A stretch of DNA of 64,000 nucleotides, from the NCBI GenBank assembly GCA_900618795.1, contig UYJD01000001.1:1990723-2054722 (forward strand). Direction: 5' to 3'. The DNA comes from Cyanodermella asteris. Lineage: Eukaryota > Ascomycota > Lecanoromycetes > Ostropales > Stictidaceae. Positions within the stretch are counted from its first letter, which is position 1. Each line of letters opens with the position of its first letter. The notes beneath the pieces are model-generated. The model was given only the letters and a program-made list of their open reading frames with translations, did no database searches and had not been told where the DNA came from. Both the position numbers and the translations under genes were made by a program. Shown one piece after another: positions 1 to 11,304 of the stretch.

Positions 1-2
1 CC

Positions 3-728
3 CTTGCCGGTAAAACTAGCGTCGCTTTCTTCTTGCTCCGCATTATCGGGCCGCCGATGAGATGTTCTCGTTGCTTTATCGGCCTCACCATTTTCGGACT
101 GATCGTAACGCCCTTCCTTGCTCTTCTCAGTACGGTGTTCGCGATTTATACGCCGGAGCGATTGGCACTACAGGTCATGGCGGGATGTATGCCAGCCTCG
201 GTCAATATTGGGTTCTTCCAGGCCTCGAATTTTCATGGAACGTTTGTCGATATCGCCTATAGTACCCCACCGATCTACATCGTTCGCGGCTTGGAGATGA
301 GCGGAAAGCGGAAGCTGATTCTCAGCGTCCTTCTCGTACTTGGTTGGATCTCGGAGGTGTTCAGTCTGCTCCGTGCCGTTTCGAATACTGGCCGCTGCAC
401 AAAAGGTTAAGTCGCATACGTGATTCCCTTGGCGGGATCGATGGGGCAGAATCTCGTCATGATTTGCGGGGGTCTTGCCACTCTGACGCCTTTGTATTAT
501 TCTTGGACCACTGGCGAACCTTTGCGGTCTGATATTTTTCTGTGGAGACAGTACCACCTGGGCCGCAACACTACGGCGGGCCAGCATGAGGAGGGACAGA
601 AAAGCGTTCCAGTGTTTGGTAACGCGTCAATCTCGACTGGGCAGAGTCGGCTCAACATTATGGCTCCGGGCATCGATGTGTACAATGACCTCGAGGTTGA
701 TTCCTCAAAAAGAGTTGGTCTGGTCTGA
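3..728 (+). pseudogene. Fungal rhodopsin-domain (SAT4/PTH11-like) membrane protein, left-truncated and decayed
   Basis: The frame is open from the window edge and encodes hydrophobic segments typical of fungal rhodopsin-domain seven-helix proteins: a KTSVAFFLLRIIG segment, then FHGTFVDIAYSTPPIYIV, MSGKRKLILSVLLVLG and, near the C-terminus, GQNLVMICGGLATLTPLYYS. The last block matches the end of the final helix in this family. One in-frame TAA at 408-410 splits the reading frame in the loop before that helix. I could not place an intron that removes it and keeps frame. Aromatic residues expected in the helices also look replaced, so I read it as a pseudogene whose 5' part lies outside the window. 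An intact gene with an unusual intron is possible. The family is generally a set of integral membrane proteins of unknown or GPCR-like role. Confidence 0.5.
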
Positions 729-1278
729 CGGAGCTCCATGGGCAGGAGGCAAGGTGGGCTTTCGACAATTGCGTGAGTAGGTGGTCGGGATGGTCGCCTA
801 ACGGAGCCTGCTTGATGGCTTTCGTTTGATTCAAATTGAATAAGGGTATTCTTCAGGGTTGATGTCACCATTTCGTTACGCTTTCCACGCGCGATATAAG
901 GCCTCAGTCTTAGCATTTTCTGTAACTAGTTGTGATTCGCGACACTTGGTTGTTGATCAGGACGACCATGTGTCTTACTGAGTCTGTAACGCTTTGAATC
1001 TTATTACATGAACTGAATTTGTATATCATACATGGCGGAGAGTCTGCCCTCAACGCCGAGGTCTTCCGTGCGATGCTATGCAAAATGCCAAAGGGCGAAT
1101 ACTAGTAACACAAGAAGTCATCGTTCCGCAACGCGCCCTCTGTCTTTGCCTGCGTGCGTTGGCAGTGTCGAAATGGAAGATGATCAACTCCACTCATCGG
1201 CAAAGCGAGGCTCTGCTGTTGCCGTCCGAGGTCGGACGGAGCTGTCAACAGCATTTCGATAGCAGTGCATTGCTTGGC
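729..1278. other. Intergenic stretch, nothing recognised
   Basis: The 550 bases between the rhodopsin-domain relic and the 3' end of the mL44 gene hold no coding frame with family resemblance and no repeat. Short open frames here are chance. Confidence 0.5.
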
Positions 1279-2547
1279 TCACACAATGATCTCGCCACCG
1301 TCAACGTGCGCTGGTTCCCACGCCGCGCCGTCCTTGCCTTCTACGTCACTCGGCACGGCGACTTTGAGTGGGCTGTAGAGATACCATCCTTTCAAAGCTG
1401 CAATGGCTGCTCGTATCCTCGCCTCGTCCAAACTACCTCCGGCACCTTCGCCGAGCTTCTCCCTCCCACTAAACACGCCAATGACGAACACAGGATGCCG
1501 CGATCGTCGACCAGTTTCCGAGATGATTCTGGCAACAGGCCGCTCGAAACCTTCTCTGGCGCAAAGTCGCGATAAATCTCGGGTCGGCTGCTCAAAGTAA
1601 AACATGCGGCTCACGTCGAGCTTGCGACTGCGAATGTGTTTATCAAAGAACTGTTTTGCGGCATCTCTGCCGGCGTGTAGGTATAAGGCACCCATCAGTG
1701 CTTGGAGGAAGGACAGGCTGGCTTCCTCTAGCGTTGTCCTCGAGTCATCTCTTTCACGGCTCTCCACCTGCTGTGCCAGCTCTGGTCGCTCGGCGATATC
1801 AAGTGGCCCGAAATGGGCATCGGCAATACTCGCTGAACTGTCGGTGGGCTTCCACTGGAGGCCGCCCCATTGCTTGGATTCGTCCTTCAGAATGTCTTTT
1901 TGTAGTTTTCCGTCGCCAGCCAAGTCTGCGTTGCCGGGTGTCTTGCGCAAGAATTGTAGCAAACCAGGATCAACCTCTCCGCCGGGTTCAGCGACTGCCT
2001 CAACACCCCATTCTTTGACGATGGCGGCGCCGGCAGCTGGACCGACATACGCTTTCATTGAAGCAAATAGAATCTTCATGGGTAGTCTGGGGTAGGTGCA
2101 AAGAATGAGCTCTGAGGTGTAGTAGCCCAGCAAATCTCGCCCGAGGATCGCGAGTGATTCGTTGTTGAAGTTTGGCTCCGGGTCGGCAGATGGGTGTATG
2201 AGGCATCGTGCAAGGGTTTCGGCAGGGAATCGTGAGGGTAGCTGGAGTCGAGCATGCAGAGCACTGAGCTTGGAAGAAGCGAGGGCGGCGGAGTGAGGTG
2301 GTGAAGGGAGGCGTTGGGCGACGTGGTGACGAGTCTCCCAGTTCTGTTTTGTGACATTGATTCGGTGATTGTTGCTGTGAGGCCGATATTGGGATGGTGC
2401 CTCAACGGGCTCGTCGACAACCTCTTCCTGTACTGCAGCCGTCGACTGACATCGTCCTTTTGGGACAATTCGCACGCGAGCTAGATTTGGCCTTGTTCTG
2501 GGCGAAAGGACGGACCCGCTCCATCGCGCTAGCCGTGTCGTTCTCAT
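1279..2547 (-). CDS. MRPL3: Mitochondrial large ribosomal subunit protein mL44 (MRPL3 type)
   Basis: A single exon of 422 residues. It encodes a structural protein of the mitochondrial large ribosomal subunit, built from an inactive RNase III-like domain and a double-stranded RNA-binding domain. The first ~35 residues are Arg/Ser-rich and lack acids, as in a mitochondrial targeting presequence. The RNase III-like part runs from about residue 95 to 300 (FPAETLARCLIHPS, LAILGRDLLGYYTSE, EEASLSFLQALMGALYLHAG). The dsRBD-like end carries FERPVARIISETGRRSRHP and EARIRAAIAALKGWYLYSP, characteristic of fungal MRPL3. Length and domain order fit the family. The start is the first Met and gives the presequence. 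The gene is transcribed away from the small spliced gene at 2804. Confidence 0.9.
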   Translation of the reverse strand: MRTTRLARWSGSVLSPRTRPNLARVRIVPKGRCQSTAAVQEEVVDEPVEAPSQYRPHSNNHRINVTKQNWETRHHVAQRLPSPPHSAALASSKLSALHARLQLPSRFPAETLARCLIHPSADPEPNFNNESLAILGRDLLGYYTSELILCTYPRLPMKILFASMKAYVGPAAGAAIVKEWGVEAVAEPGGEVDPGLLQFLRKTPGNADLAGDGKLQKDILKDESKQWGGLQWKPTDSSASIADAHFGPLDIAERPELAQQVESRERDDSRTTLEEASLSFLQALMGALYLHAGRDAAKQFFDKHIRSRKLDVSRMFYFEQPTRDLSRLCAREGFERPVARIISETGRRSRHPVFVIGVFSGREKLGEGAGGSLDEARIRAAIAALKGWYLYSPLKVAVPSDVEGKDGAAWEPAHVDGGEIIV

Positions 2548-2803
2548 GAGAGGCGCTCTCTCATGGATTCACGAAACAACTCGGACCATGAACAGTCGGG
2601 CTGTATTGTAGGCGAAGAGCGATATGGGACAGACGATACTGAACCGCAAGAATCTCGAGCTTCAATCTCCAGCGGAAAATGGGCCGGCCGGCGGCGAAAC
2701 ATTTTGCCGCGGCGACGCCTTGGCACAAGCTCCGACAGACATCGAGCTTCAGATCGACCCCAGCTCCCCAACAACGACATCGATTGCTTTCCAAGCTGGC
2801 ACG

Positions 2804-3219
2804 ATGCAGAATACCGACAAGGACGTCTCGATCAAGACGACTGCGGTCGGCGCCGAACACCACCAGAAGCATGGACTGAGGTATGCGCTCGTGAGTTACT
2901 TCTTACCTCTCGCCCGCTAACGACGACAGATATCCCAAGCACGTCTGGTCGCCCGCCGGAGGTTGGAACAGTCGACCGGCCAATTGGAAAGGCAACACAG
3001 CGGTGATCGGTGCAGTCATCATCGGCATCGCAGGCCTCGTTTGGTCCATCAGCGCAGAGAAGGAATACAGAGATAGATTTCCAGAGCCAGGCCGATTCTA
3101 TCCAAGCCGATAGTAAGGAAACACACATTGGTCCAGGAAACGCTGTGCTAATTTGTCGAAGCTGGTCAAAACAGGTGATCGAACATGAACGACAACAGAA
3201 GGAGGCCGGCAATCGATGA
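2804..3219 (+). CDS. Small conserved fungal single-helix membrane protein
   Basis: Three exons, 2804-2880, 2930-3113 and 3163-3219, give 105 residues. Both introns are 49 bases with clear GTATGC/GTAAGG donors, GCTAAC/GCTAAT branch sites and AG acceptors. Splicing restores a continuous protein: HHQKHGLRYPKHVWSP, then GGW, one hydrophobic helix (TAVIGAVIIGIAGLVW), then FPEPGRFYPSRYWSKQ and a charged tail. I recognise this pattern as a small protein conserved across filamentous fungi, but I know no firm function. A mitochondrial location is only a guess from its divergent neighbour mL44. The start at 2804 was chosen because it gives the usual short N-terminus. An in-frame ATG at 2624 would add 60 low-complexity residues. 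Confidence 0.75.
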
Positions 3220-3565
3220 AGTTGTGCAGCCGGATGAATGGGGGCGAGAAAATATGTGGCATGGTCGGCGTTTTAGGGATTGGAGCGCACTTCGCGCTTG
3301 AGCGACTTCATGGCCTCGATGGCCTTCCTGTGTATATTTGAGGAATATATGTCTGCCAGCAGCAGATTGCACAAACAACGAGACTCGACACTGAAACATG
3401 AATATCTACAAGCTGCTGGAGCGGAGACACGAAAGGATACCCGATTTGGCACTGGCAGAAGCATACAACAGGCGAAGCAGCTAATCCTAGTCAAAAAGCT
3501 TGTCTGCCGAAGCAAGCGCACGCGTCTGAGCCAAATAGCGAAGGTCAAAGACCAAGGTGGGCTAT
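3220..3565. other. Short convergent intergenic region
   Basis: The 346 bases lie between two convergent 3' ends. They should contain both transcript terminators. No conserved coding frame is seen. Confidence 0.4.
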
Positions 3566-4695
3566 TCAACAAACACGCTTCCTGAAAGCTTCCAATCGCC
3601 TGGCCACCGAGTCTCCGTTCCAAGTCTCCTCACCAGCTAGATGAGACAAAGTTGGAAGCCCGACTTGCTCTATGGCGAAACTTGCTGCGACGATACCACA
3701 CATGACTGCATGCCTGAGCCCCTCTCCCGCCTTTGAATCTTCTCGGTCCAGCATGCCAACACAGAACCCACCCAGAAACGCATTTCCTGCGCCTGTCGGA
3801 TCAATCACTCGTGAGCTGCTTTCAGGCTCTTCGCCAGACGAGTCGGGTCGATGCCAGGACGGCAGTGTATGCGTTTGCTTGTCAGAGCCGTCCACCCAGA
3901 GACATCCTCGCTCACCGCATCGAACCACAACCGCGCCTTTCCCAGATGTGAATCCCCTCGACAGAAGCAATCGAGACCAGTCGCCGAGTCGTTTCTCATC
4001 TTCATCTTGGTTTGACGTTCGCGCTGGTTCGCCGAAGAAAGCGGCCAGCTCTTGATGGTTGGGACTAAGGATGTCGACATGTTTCAAAGCAGAGAGTGCA
4101 TTTCCGAGTTCCTCTGGTTTGCATGCGTCCGGTACCGGCTCCCATACAAAGATCGGGCGAGAAAGCGTCGCGTCCAGCGCACTGCGACGGTCGAGTACGC
4201 CTCTGACTAAATCAATGCATCTGGTAGGAGTGCATATCAAGTGAAAGCTCTTTGCCCGAATTTGGTCCTCACTCAATTGTGTTTGGTCGATCCGTAGCTT
4301 TGGTGTAATATACTTGAATGCTTATGCAGTGATCAGACTAGAAGTCGACGATTTTAAAGATCGATTCGCTTACCTCTTGCCTCGTCATCCCCGTAGCTAT
4401 TCCAGCCCCGCGTGGTTAGACGTTCTGGGGTGTCGATCAGGTTGCAGCTCGTCTGCCATGAATCAATCTGTTTGCTAAGTTTGCCCGGGAAGTCGGAGCC
4501 TCGATGGACAATCCAGCTGATGGTCTTGCTGCTTGGTGGTGGTCTGAACAGTCTTGCGCCTAGGACGCTCCAAGAACCTGCTCCGCCCAGGATATCGACC
4601 TCCGGCGGCTTGGGTGGTCTGAAGTGAATTTCGTCCACAATGAACATGCCCAATGTGACAAAGTCCAGAGTCTCATTCATTGTGTTGGTTGCCAT
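3566..4695 (-). CDS. PfkB-family carbohydrate kinase, MAK32-like
   Basis: Two exons, 4695-4374 and 4320-3566, are joined over a 53-base intron (4321-4373, GTAAGC donor, CTGAT branch, AAG acceptor) to give 358 residues. The N-terminus has the ribokinase-fold opening (FVTLGMFIVDEI) and the glycine loop ILGGAGSWSVLGARLF. The C-terminal half carries HVDILSPNHQELAAFFG, AVVVRCGERGCLWV and the PfkB signature DPTGAGNAFLGGFCVGM, with the catalytic Asp followed by the anion-hole GAGN. This arrangement matches fungal MAK32 homologues, a PfkB branch first named in yeast for maintenance of the double-stranded RNA killer system. The substrate is unknown. The gene converges on the small membrane-protein gene. 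Confidence 0.85.
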
Positions 4696-5576
4696 GTCTG
4701 GCCGTCAGGTTGGGAGTACTGACAGGCTTATACTAATCTACGACGGTGCTGGATTTATCGTTTGACAAAAATACTAGCACACTGGCATTGTGACGGATCA
4801 TTCATGCAAGCTGTGCGAAGTCGGTGAGAGGAATGAATCATTCACAAACTCATTTAGATAGAGACTCTTCAACATCTATCGACCAATTATCGAGCGTAAA
4901 ACCGTGCTCGTCGCTGTCAGATGTGTGGAGCACAGTGATCACAGTCGGCGCGGGTACTCCACAAGCATTAGAATGTCTGAATGCCATACTGCAGGTCTAA
5001 TGTTCACTCACGCATGAGCTACGTTTGGATGGATCACAAAGACACATCTTAGTTCCGATCAATGAAACATACTGCAAGATCATAGGCATAACCAATTCAC
5101 GCACGGCCGCTCAGCTTCCCTCTTGGCTGTGCGGGATCCGCAAAGTGTCAGGCTTGCAGATGTCTGAGCATGCCCCGGGAGCATTGAGAACCACTACATG
5201 GTGCGTTCCAATAGTCCCAACCTCAATATATTGAGCTGCGCTGCAGCGCCTTGATATGCGGAAGACAAGGATGCCTCGAAGCATTTTGATACGATGTTTA
5301 GCTTGCGGTGACGTGCATCGGCTTCGAGAGTTCGGAGCCGAACTCCTTGGCGATCAGGAACGAGAACAAGAACAACGGCCCTGAGGTCGGCTGGCTGGCG
5401 AGCTCGACGGCTGGAATAGATACAACCTTTGATTATTCCCTACACCACCTTTGCAACCACTTTCCTTGATCTCCGCGCTGTCTCATCCCTTTACACTCAT
5501 TGCCGAGACCTTGTCGTGACTTCAGAGCTCTGCGCAACGCACATATATAGCGGCAGCATTGCCTAGACAGCCCAAC
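4696..5576. other. Divergent promoter region between MAK32-like kinase and CAP
   Basis: The 881 bases separate two divergent start codons. The last ~150 bases before CAP are pyrimidine-rich, as in many fungal 5' leaders. No coding frame or defined operator is recognised. Confidence 0.4.
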
Positions 5577-7419
5577 ATGGCAGCTCCACAGAACAATATG
5601 CACAACCTGACCACGCTGAGTATGTCCGAACGCTGGACGTGGGAGCTTTCGGTTTGCTGATGCGCGTGACAGTCAAGCGCCTAGAGGCGGCAACCTCCCG
5701 CCTCGAGGATATGGCTACCTCGTCCTTCTCCTCCGCCGGATCCAACAAGAGCGGAGCTCAATCTGCTGTTTCCACATCACCCCAACAGTCAAGAGACTCG
5801 GTCCTCGCAGGCAATGCACCGATACCTGTGACTCCAGCCGCGCCTGTCGCAGCTCCGATCCCACCCTCAGTCGAAGACTTCGATGAGTTGATCAATGGGC
5901 CGGTCAACTCATTTCTGAGCAAGAGCGAGAAACTTGGCGATGTTCTAGGGGAGCAGGTGCGTCTGTCTTGATTTGACGAGCAAAGAACGCTGCTGATGGT
6001 TTGCAAGGCGACCGAGGTCAAGAAAGGGTTCATGGCCGAGCGAAAGATTCTACTTCTTGCGACCAAGTCCAAAAAGCCAGACGTGCAGACACCCTTCTAC
6101 ATGGAGATCCTCAAGGACCTGCAGGGACAGATCGGTGCTGTCGAACAGATCAAAGTCAAAAACTCAAGTACACCATTCGCACATCATCTCTCAATGGTGG
6201 CCGACGGCATCGGACAGCTTGGCTGGATTGCTGTCGAGCCCAAGCCTGCGTGAGTCGAGCCTCTTGTCAGTCACGTCTGTCGGCTAACGCGTGGACAGCG
6301 ATTACGTGAGCGAAATGAATAATGCTGCGCGATTCTGGGGCGACAAGATCTTCAAAGAATATCGCGAAAAGTACGTATGGTGAGATAGTCGTGTGGGTAT
6401 ATGCTGACGAATCCAGGGACCCAGCCCATGTTGAATGGGTGAGAGGGTTCTATGCCATCTCACAGGCCCTACAAGACTACGTCAAGAAGCACCATGCCAT
6501 GGGTCTTACTTGGAATTTCAAGGATGGACTCAAGCCGGAGGATGCTCTAAAAGAGGTCAATGCTGAAACTACCAGCGAGGTCGCCGCATTGGCAGCGCCC
6601 GCCATCAGTGCTCCACCAGCGCCCCCCTCCGGCGGACCACCTGGACCGCCGCCTCCACCACCTCCTTCTATGCTTATGAACCCACCGCCGCCTCCAGGTC
6701 CTGCTCCGTCAGCAAAGGGCGCAGCCGGAGGCGACATGAATGCCGTGTTTAGTGAGCTGAACAAGGGCGAGTCGGTAACTGCAGGCCTGAAAAAGGTCAC
6801 AGCAGATATGCAGACACACAAGAATCCCAACCTTCGAACCACTGGACCTGCACCGCCAACACGTTCGGATTCGGCGTCAAGTCGGGGTAAGTCTCCGGCA
6901 CCTGGCCGGCCGTTGAAGCCCGAAAGCATGCGGACAAAGAAGCCGCCGCGAAAGGAGCTCGAATCTAACAAGTGGTTCATCGAGCACTTTGATTCTCCAA
7001 CGGACATGATCGAGATTGAGGCGTCGCTGTCGCATTCGATTCTGATCTCGCGCTGCCAGAAAACAACTATCCGAGTCATTGGCAAGGCAAATGCCATCAG
7101 CATCGACGGCTCGAGTCGCGTCAGTTTGATCATCGACAGTCTCGTATCGAGTGTTGATGTGATCAAGAGCCCAAGGTTCGAGATGCAGGTGCTTGGCATG
7201 TTGCCGACGGTCATGCTTGATCAGGTGGATGGTGCTGCAATTTATCTGAGCAAGGACAGCACCAACACGGAAGTCTTCACGAGCAAGTGCACAAGCGTCA
7301 ACATCAGTGTGCCGCACGGGGAGGAAGGTGACTACGTTGAGTGCCCCGTTCCTGAGCAGATTGTGACAAGGATCAAGAACGGCAAGGCGGTGAACGAGAT
7401 CGTTGAGCATGCCGGTTAA
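5577..7419 (+). CDS. SRV2: Adenylyl cyclase-associated protein (CAP/Srv2)
   Basis: Five exons (5577-5619, 5673-5956, 6008-6249, 6299-6370, 6417-7419) with introns of 46-53 bases give 547 residues, the usual CAP length. The first exon joins to the second as MAAPQNNMHNLTTL then IKRLEAATSRLEDMA, the CAP N-terminal signature. The helical-folded N-domain follows (FVAKATEVKK-like region, HVEWVRGFYAISQALQDYVKKHH). Then come polyproline tracts near residues 250-300, which bind profilin and SH3 domains. A basic linker (KKPPRKELESNKWFIEHF) precedes the beta-helical CARP domain, with repeats such as ISRCQKTTIRVIGKANAISIDG. CAP recycles ADP-actin with cofilin and, in fungi, binds adenylyl cyclase to couple Ras to cAMP. 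Confidence 0.95.
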
Positions 7420-7623
7420 GTTGTCACAGTTGGAAGAGCTGCTCTGTTTGTACATTACTTTTGCATGGCGGCGGCCGGGAATAATAGCGTTGTGGGTACG
7501 ATAGGGACTTGGGTAGAAATGGCCGATTTAGAGATGGCCTAATTGACCTTTTGCTGAGCAAAACGTACACTCGCACACACTGCATCCCGCGATCCCCTAT
7601 AAACCCGGATCTCAAATTAGCTC

Positions 7624-8223
7624 TTAAGACGCCTTCACCTTCACGTCGCGCAGCGGCCCAAACAAGCCCAGAACAGTAAAAGTCCGCATCACAAACAAGA
7701 AAACCGTAGCACCCACATTTCCCCAGGCCATTTGATTGTACCCAACGAAATCAAGAGCGTTCTCCCAGCCGAGGCCCCAGATCGAGCCGTAAAGGTGGCC
7801 CAGGTCACCGATGGCGAGGATGATGAGATAGTTGCGCAGGGCCCAGGCCTCTTTGAGGTGGACAATGATGCCGACGCCCACGAGGCACATCAGAAGGTAG
7901 AGATTGCCGAGCTGGAGGGTCAGGACTTCGGAGTGGAGTGTTGCTGAGGAGAGTTTGTCGATGAGCCGGGATGGGGGGATCTGGTCTGTTGCGAAGGTGA
8001 TTGGTTCGTAAAGGGCTGCTACCCATCCCGCAATGCTGGGAAGTGTTAGAAATTGATATGGAGCTTCAACGACAAAAGATTACTGGACGCAGGATTGTCT
8101 TGAATTGGTCGGAATTGCTCCTCGGATGCGGCGATGAAGAAGCAATTGCAAATTGACTTACAGTGACAGAGGCTCAAGAACGAAAAAGACAATCCATGGG
8201 ATGGTCGGAAGAACAGACGACAT
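7624..8223 (-). CDS. DUF7704-type integral membrane protein
   Basis: Two exons, 8223-8162 and 8035-7624, are joined over a 125-base intron (GTAAGT donor, CCCAG acceptor) to give 157 residues. The protein starts MSSVLPTIPWIVFFVLEPLS and has about four hydrophobic helices. The later helices carry LGDLGHLYG-like (IGDLGHLYGSIWGLGW), FVGYNQMAWGNVGATVFLF and RTFTVLGLFG. These motifs are typical of the fungal family known as DUF7704, whose function is not established. The intron is longer than others here but the junction restores SLIAGWVAALYEP in frame. The tail is cytosolic and ends in Lys-rich residues. It converges on CAP with about 200 bases between stops. Confidence 0.75.
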
Positions 8224-9958
8224 TGTGGTGTGTAGCAGGCGAAATTACTGGACTGAAAAATGTTAAGACTCTGATCAGACTTGAATTGCGCAACTGAATT
8301 AATTTGTAAGCTCGAGATGGCTTCGATCTTGGGAACGATGACTGGCAAAGCTCTACAGTTGTAATACAATAATATTAGATGCCCTGAAGAAAGGCAGCAG
8401 CGTTGCGATGTGAAGTCGCGGTCGGAGTTGAACTCCCGGAGCCTTTTCATGCGGCACAGCCGATTTCCATTACTTGCCTGAACTCAGTCACTCACTCCCA
8501 CGACCGCGCTTTCGCCTTTAGCTATCAGAAAATCCTCGAGGGGCTGCCTGCGAAGACTCAGCCAGGGCTTTGATGATGACGACAAGCAAGATTCTCGCAC
8601 CACAGCCAGAATGTGGCCTGTCACTCGGGTGATGAAACCAGTAGCTGACGTGCACTGGGTGATCTATCGTTGAATATCTTCGGCCATGTCCAACCATGAG
8701 AGTCCCAGAACCTTGAGTCATTTGACCCTTTCGTCCTCTCCGGGCTATCACTGCGTCTCTGGAAGGTTTCTCAACTTCTCGCCAATCCGGAGCATACGAG
8801 CAGCGGAGATTGGCTGCCGAATTCCACTTGGGCCGCATAAACGGCCGCCAGACACGTCGTCAAAGGTGCTCTGGCGCCTGCCGTCTCCTCTTATATGTCC
8901 TTGTCCTCCCACGTGGGTGCTACGCCGAGATGACATTCGATATCGCTCCGTCAATCAAGTTTCAACAATTGTTTGAAGCGGTCACGATGTTCTGTTGCGG
9001 CATGGCAGGTTCAGCTTACATCCGAGAGCGGCCATGCAAATAATGGCTTCCAGTCCCGATCTGCGTACATCCCTGCAGACATGAAGAGAACCGAGCTACC
9101 AGGAGAAATCTCCATCAGGGTACGACCTCGAAAAGCGAAGGCCTAAGCAGCATCGCCGAAGTGCTTGGGATCCGAAGCAATGATCGCTGGTAGAGAGCAT
9201 CTGCCGCCTAACACAGCGAGAGAACCCTCTCGGTAGCCATGCATGGTTTGTATGTCAGAGAGCCTTTGAGTTCCAAAGTTTATCGCCCATATCCGCAGGT
9301 TATGTTTCAAATCTACACGGCCTGCTTCGAGCACACACGGCATTTGCAGATCGTGGCCAACGACATCTCAGGTGGTCAGGTCTCCACCAGACGCTCCAGG
9401 GCTTATGATCGACAGTGCTTTCAACCTACAACGACACCAGATCCAGGAATCCTTCAGTCTCCGAAAGTCCTTTCCAGGGTCTATCTCGACGACCCTGTCG
9501 TGTCGAAATGCACGTGTGCCTGGGATAGGCCTGGGCTCGCCTGGCTGACTGCCGGAGTCTTCAGGGTCAACTCCGTGGCCAGGCCGGTGTTCACAACCTC
9601 CGTCTATACGCAATATCAGAAGTCGTCATCGCACCTCCAATGATGACTCGCAGACACCTCTATGGAGCTGTGAAACATCATCATCCTTAAGGAGGACTGT
9701 GAGTCGGTCCGATACTTCCACTAGGGATCGCTTCCATGGTTTACAGCCGGCACAGATATGGCATGACCACGGGCCAAGTCCGGTGAACCAATGTTGGCAC
9801 AGCCATCTTCGTTGCCAAACGTGACCAGGTCGATACTCCCGTTTGGTTCACGTCTACAAGACTCTCTCTCTCTCTCTCTCTGCGTAAGTTGACTCTCTCT
9901 TTGCCCACATTGTTGCACCTGACTCTCAAGCTCAGCTCTCATCGCCCACCGTTTTGTC
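8224..9958. other. Gene-poor 1.7 kb region
   Basis: It contains the promoter of the DUF7704 gene at its left end and a CT microsatellite just before the secreted-protein gene at its right end. Several short open frames exist on both strands but none shows family resemblance, a signal peptide or plausible splice partners. I see no gene. Confidence 0.45.
9862..9881. repeat. (CT)n microsatellite in a 5' leader
   Basis: About ten CT units, followed after a short break by another CTCTCTCT run, lie some 80-100 bases before the start codon of the secreted protein at 9959. Pyrimidine tracts are common in fungal core promoters and leaders, so a role in transcription initiation is possible but not shown. 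Confidence 0.7.
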
Positions 9959-10582
9959 ATGGCACCTTTCACTTTTGCCACCTTGCTCTTCGCGGGCTCT
10001 GTGTTTGCACAGTCGATGCAAGCAACGCCAGGTTCGTCAGCGTCTTCGCCATCTCGCACAGCCCAGCCAAATTCCACTCCGACTCACCCGCAGTCAAGCA
10101 CTACTTCTGTACTAGACCCGCCCAATTTCTCGGGCGATTGGTTCTATGACAAGCTGATCAGCGAGGGCATGAAGCCTGGTGCTGCGAGCTATGTCGCGGA
10201 GAACAACTTCGTTACCGACTCCCGCGGCCTCAATCCAGCAGGCTTTGCGAATGCGATCATACAATCAAAGATCGAGAGCCAGCTGTCAGAGAACGACGAC
10301 CCAAAATACCGGTATGCGCAACAGCTATCAATAGATGCATACTTCCTTTCTTCCGCTCCCAGTGGCTACGAAGAGTTTGCAAGCAGCTTCGTATCTGTCT
10401 GGTACAGCTACCAGAGCATTTCCCCGGATGCATCTGAATCTGTCCGGCTTCACAGCAAGGTTGATCCGCCTGTTACGGTATCAACAACATCAAGCCGCGC
10501 CCTTGGCACAAGCTTGACTAGGACCAACTCTGGTTGTTTGGCGGCTGTCTTCGCTGGTATGGCCGCGATTCTGCCATTTTGA
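9959..10582 (+). CDS. Small secreted Ser/Thr-rich protein, probably GPI-anchored
   Basis: A single exon of 207 residues. It begins with a clear signal peptide (MAPFTFATLLFAGSVFAQ, cleavage after Ala-Gln) and continues with a Ser/Thr/Pro linker to about residue 50. The central region (residues 55-150) starts NFSGDWFYDKLISEGMKP and includes aromatic-rich SFVSVWYSYQSIS. The C-terminus has a second Ser/Thr stretch and a hydrophobic tail (LAAVFAGMAAILPF) preceded by small residues, as in a GPI-attachment signal. I do not recognise the central domain. It is the first of three neighbouring genes for secreted proteins and lies upstream of the 980-residue protein on the same strand. Confidence 0.7.
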   Translation: MAPFTFATLLFAGSVFAQSMQATPGSSASSPSRTAQPNSTPTHPQSSTTSVLDPPNFSGDWFYDKLISEGMKPGAASYVAENNFVTDSRGLNPAGFANAIIQSKIESQLSENDDPKYRYAQQLSIDAYFLSSAPSGYEEFASSFVSVWYSYQSISPDASESVRLHSKVDPPVTVSTTSSRALGTSLTRTNSGCLAAVFAGMAAILPF

Positions 10583-11304
10583 GAGCGGGTCTATGGGGTA
10601 GCGCCGGTTTTCTGAGTAAATCGTGGTTTTGCCGTTTCTGAATCTCATTAGCAATCTGCTGTATCACATTTCGCTGTCTGCAATCCGCGATGTATTTCAT
10701 TCTCTATCAACGCGCTCGATGGGCCTGTCCCCGTACTGGTACTAGGTCCAGAGCCGAGCGTGCTGATCTCCTGGTGTCAATTATAGCATCTGTGTTTGTG
10801 TCGGCCGGCTATGACGCCGGGTTTCATCCTTGGTAGATCCACACCTGACATGCTGTACCAGAAGACAATCCACGTGGGCTCGACGTGCTGCTCGTTCGAT
10901 GTGCTGCTCGTTTCCAGGTGGTGGCTTGAAACAACGGGCCAAGAGATGGGTTCGGATTGTGGATGTTCGCATTCTCTTTTTGGAATGTTCCTCTTGTCAC
11001 TGCCCCCTCGTCACCAGAGTTCTCTTCTCTGGTCTGTCGAGGATCGCGGTTCATCAAGTTTCACCTAGTCAAAGGGCTACACATATTATTGTGAGCTTGA
11101 AACATGTGGTCTGTTGTCGACCTTGACCCGACGCAAGAGGCCGGTCGTCCTTGAGCAGGCCGATACTTTTGAAATGCATACAAATTTGGGTACTTGCCTC
11201 TTCCCGGCGTCTCTATGGTTCAGACCATCTTCCAATTCCTTTCCGAGCTAGCTGTGCTGGTCTCTTTCCTCTACGTCTGAACCTCTTCGTCGTCAGGCAG
11301 AGCC
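10583..11304. other. Intergenic region upstream of the 980-residue secreted protein
   Basis: The 722 bases contain the 3' end of one secreted-protein gene and the promoter of the next. No conserved frame, repeat or RNA gene is seen. Confidence 0.4.

Noticed and set aside
6477-7214. 245-codon open frame antisense to CAP
   Set aside because: Gly-rich run is the reverse of the CAP polyproline codons. CAP is certain.
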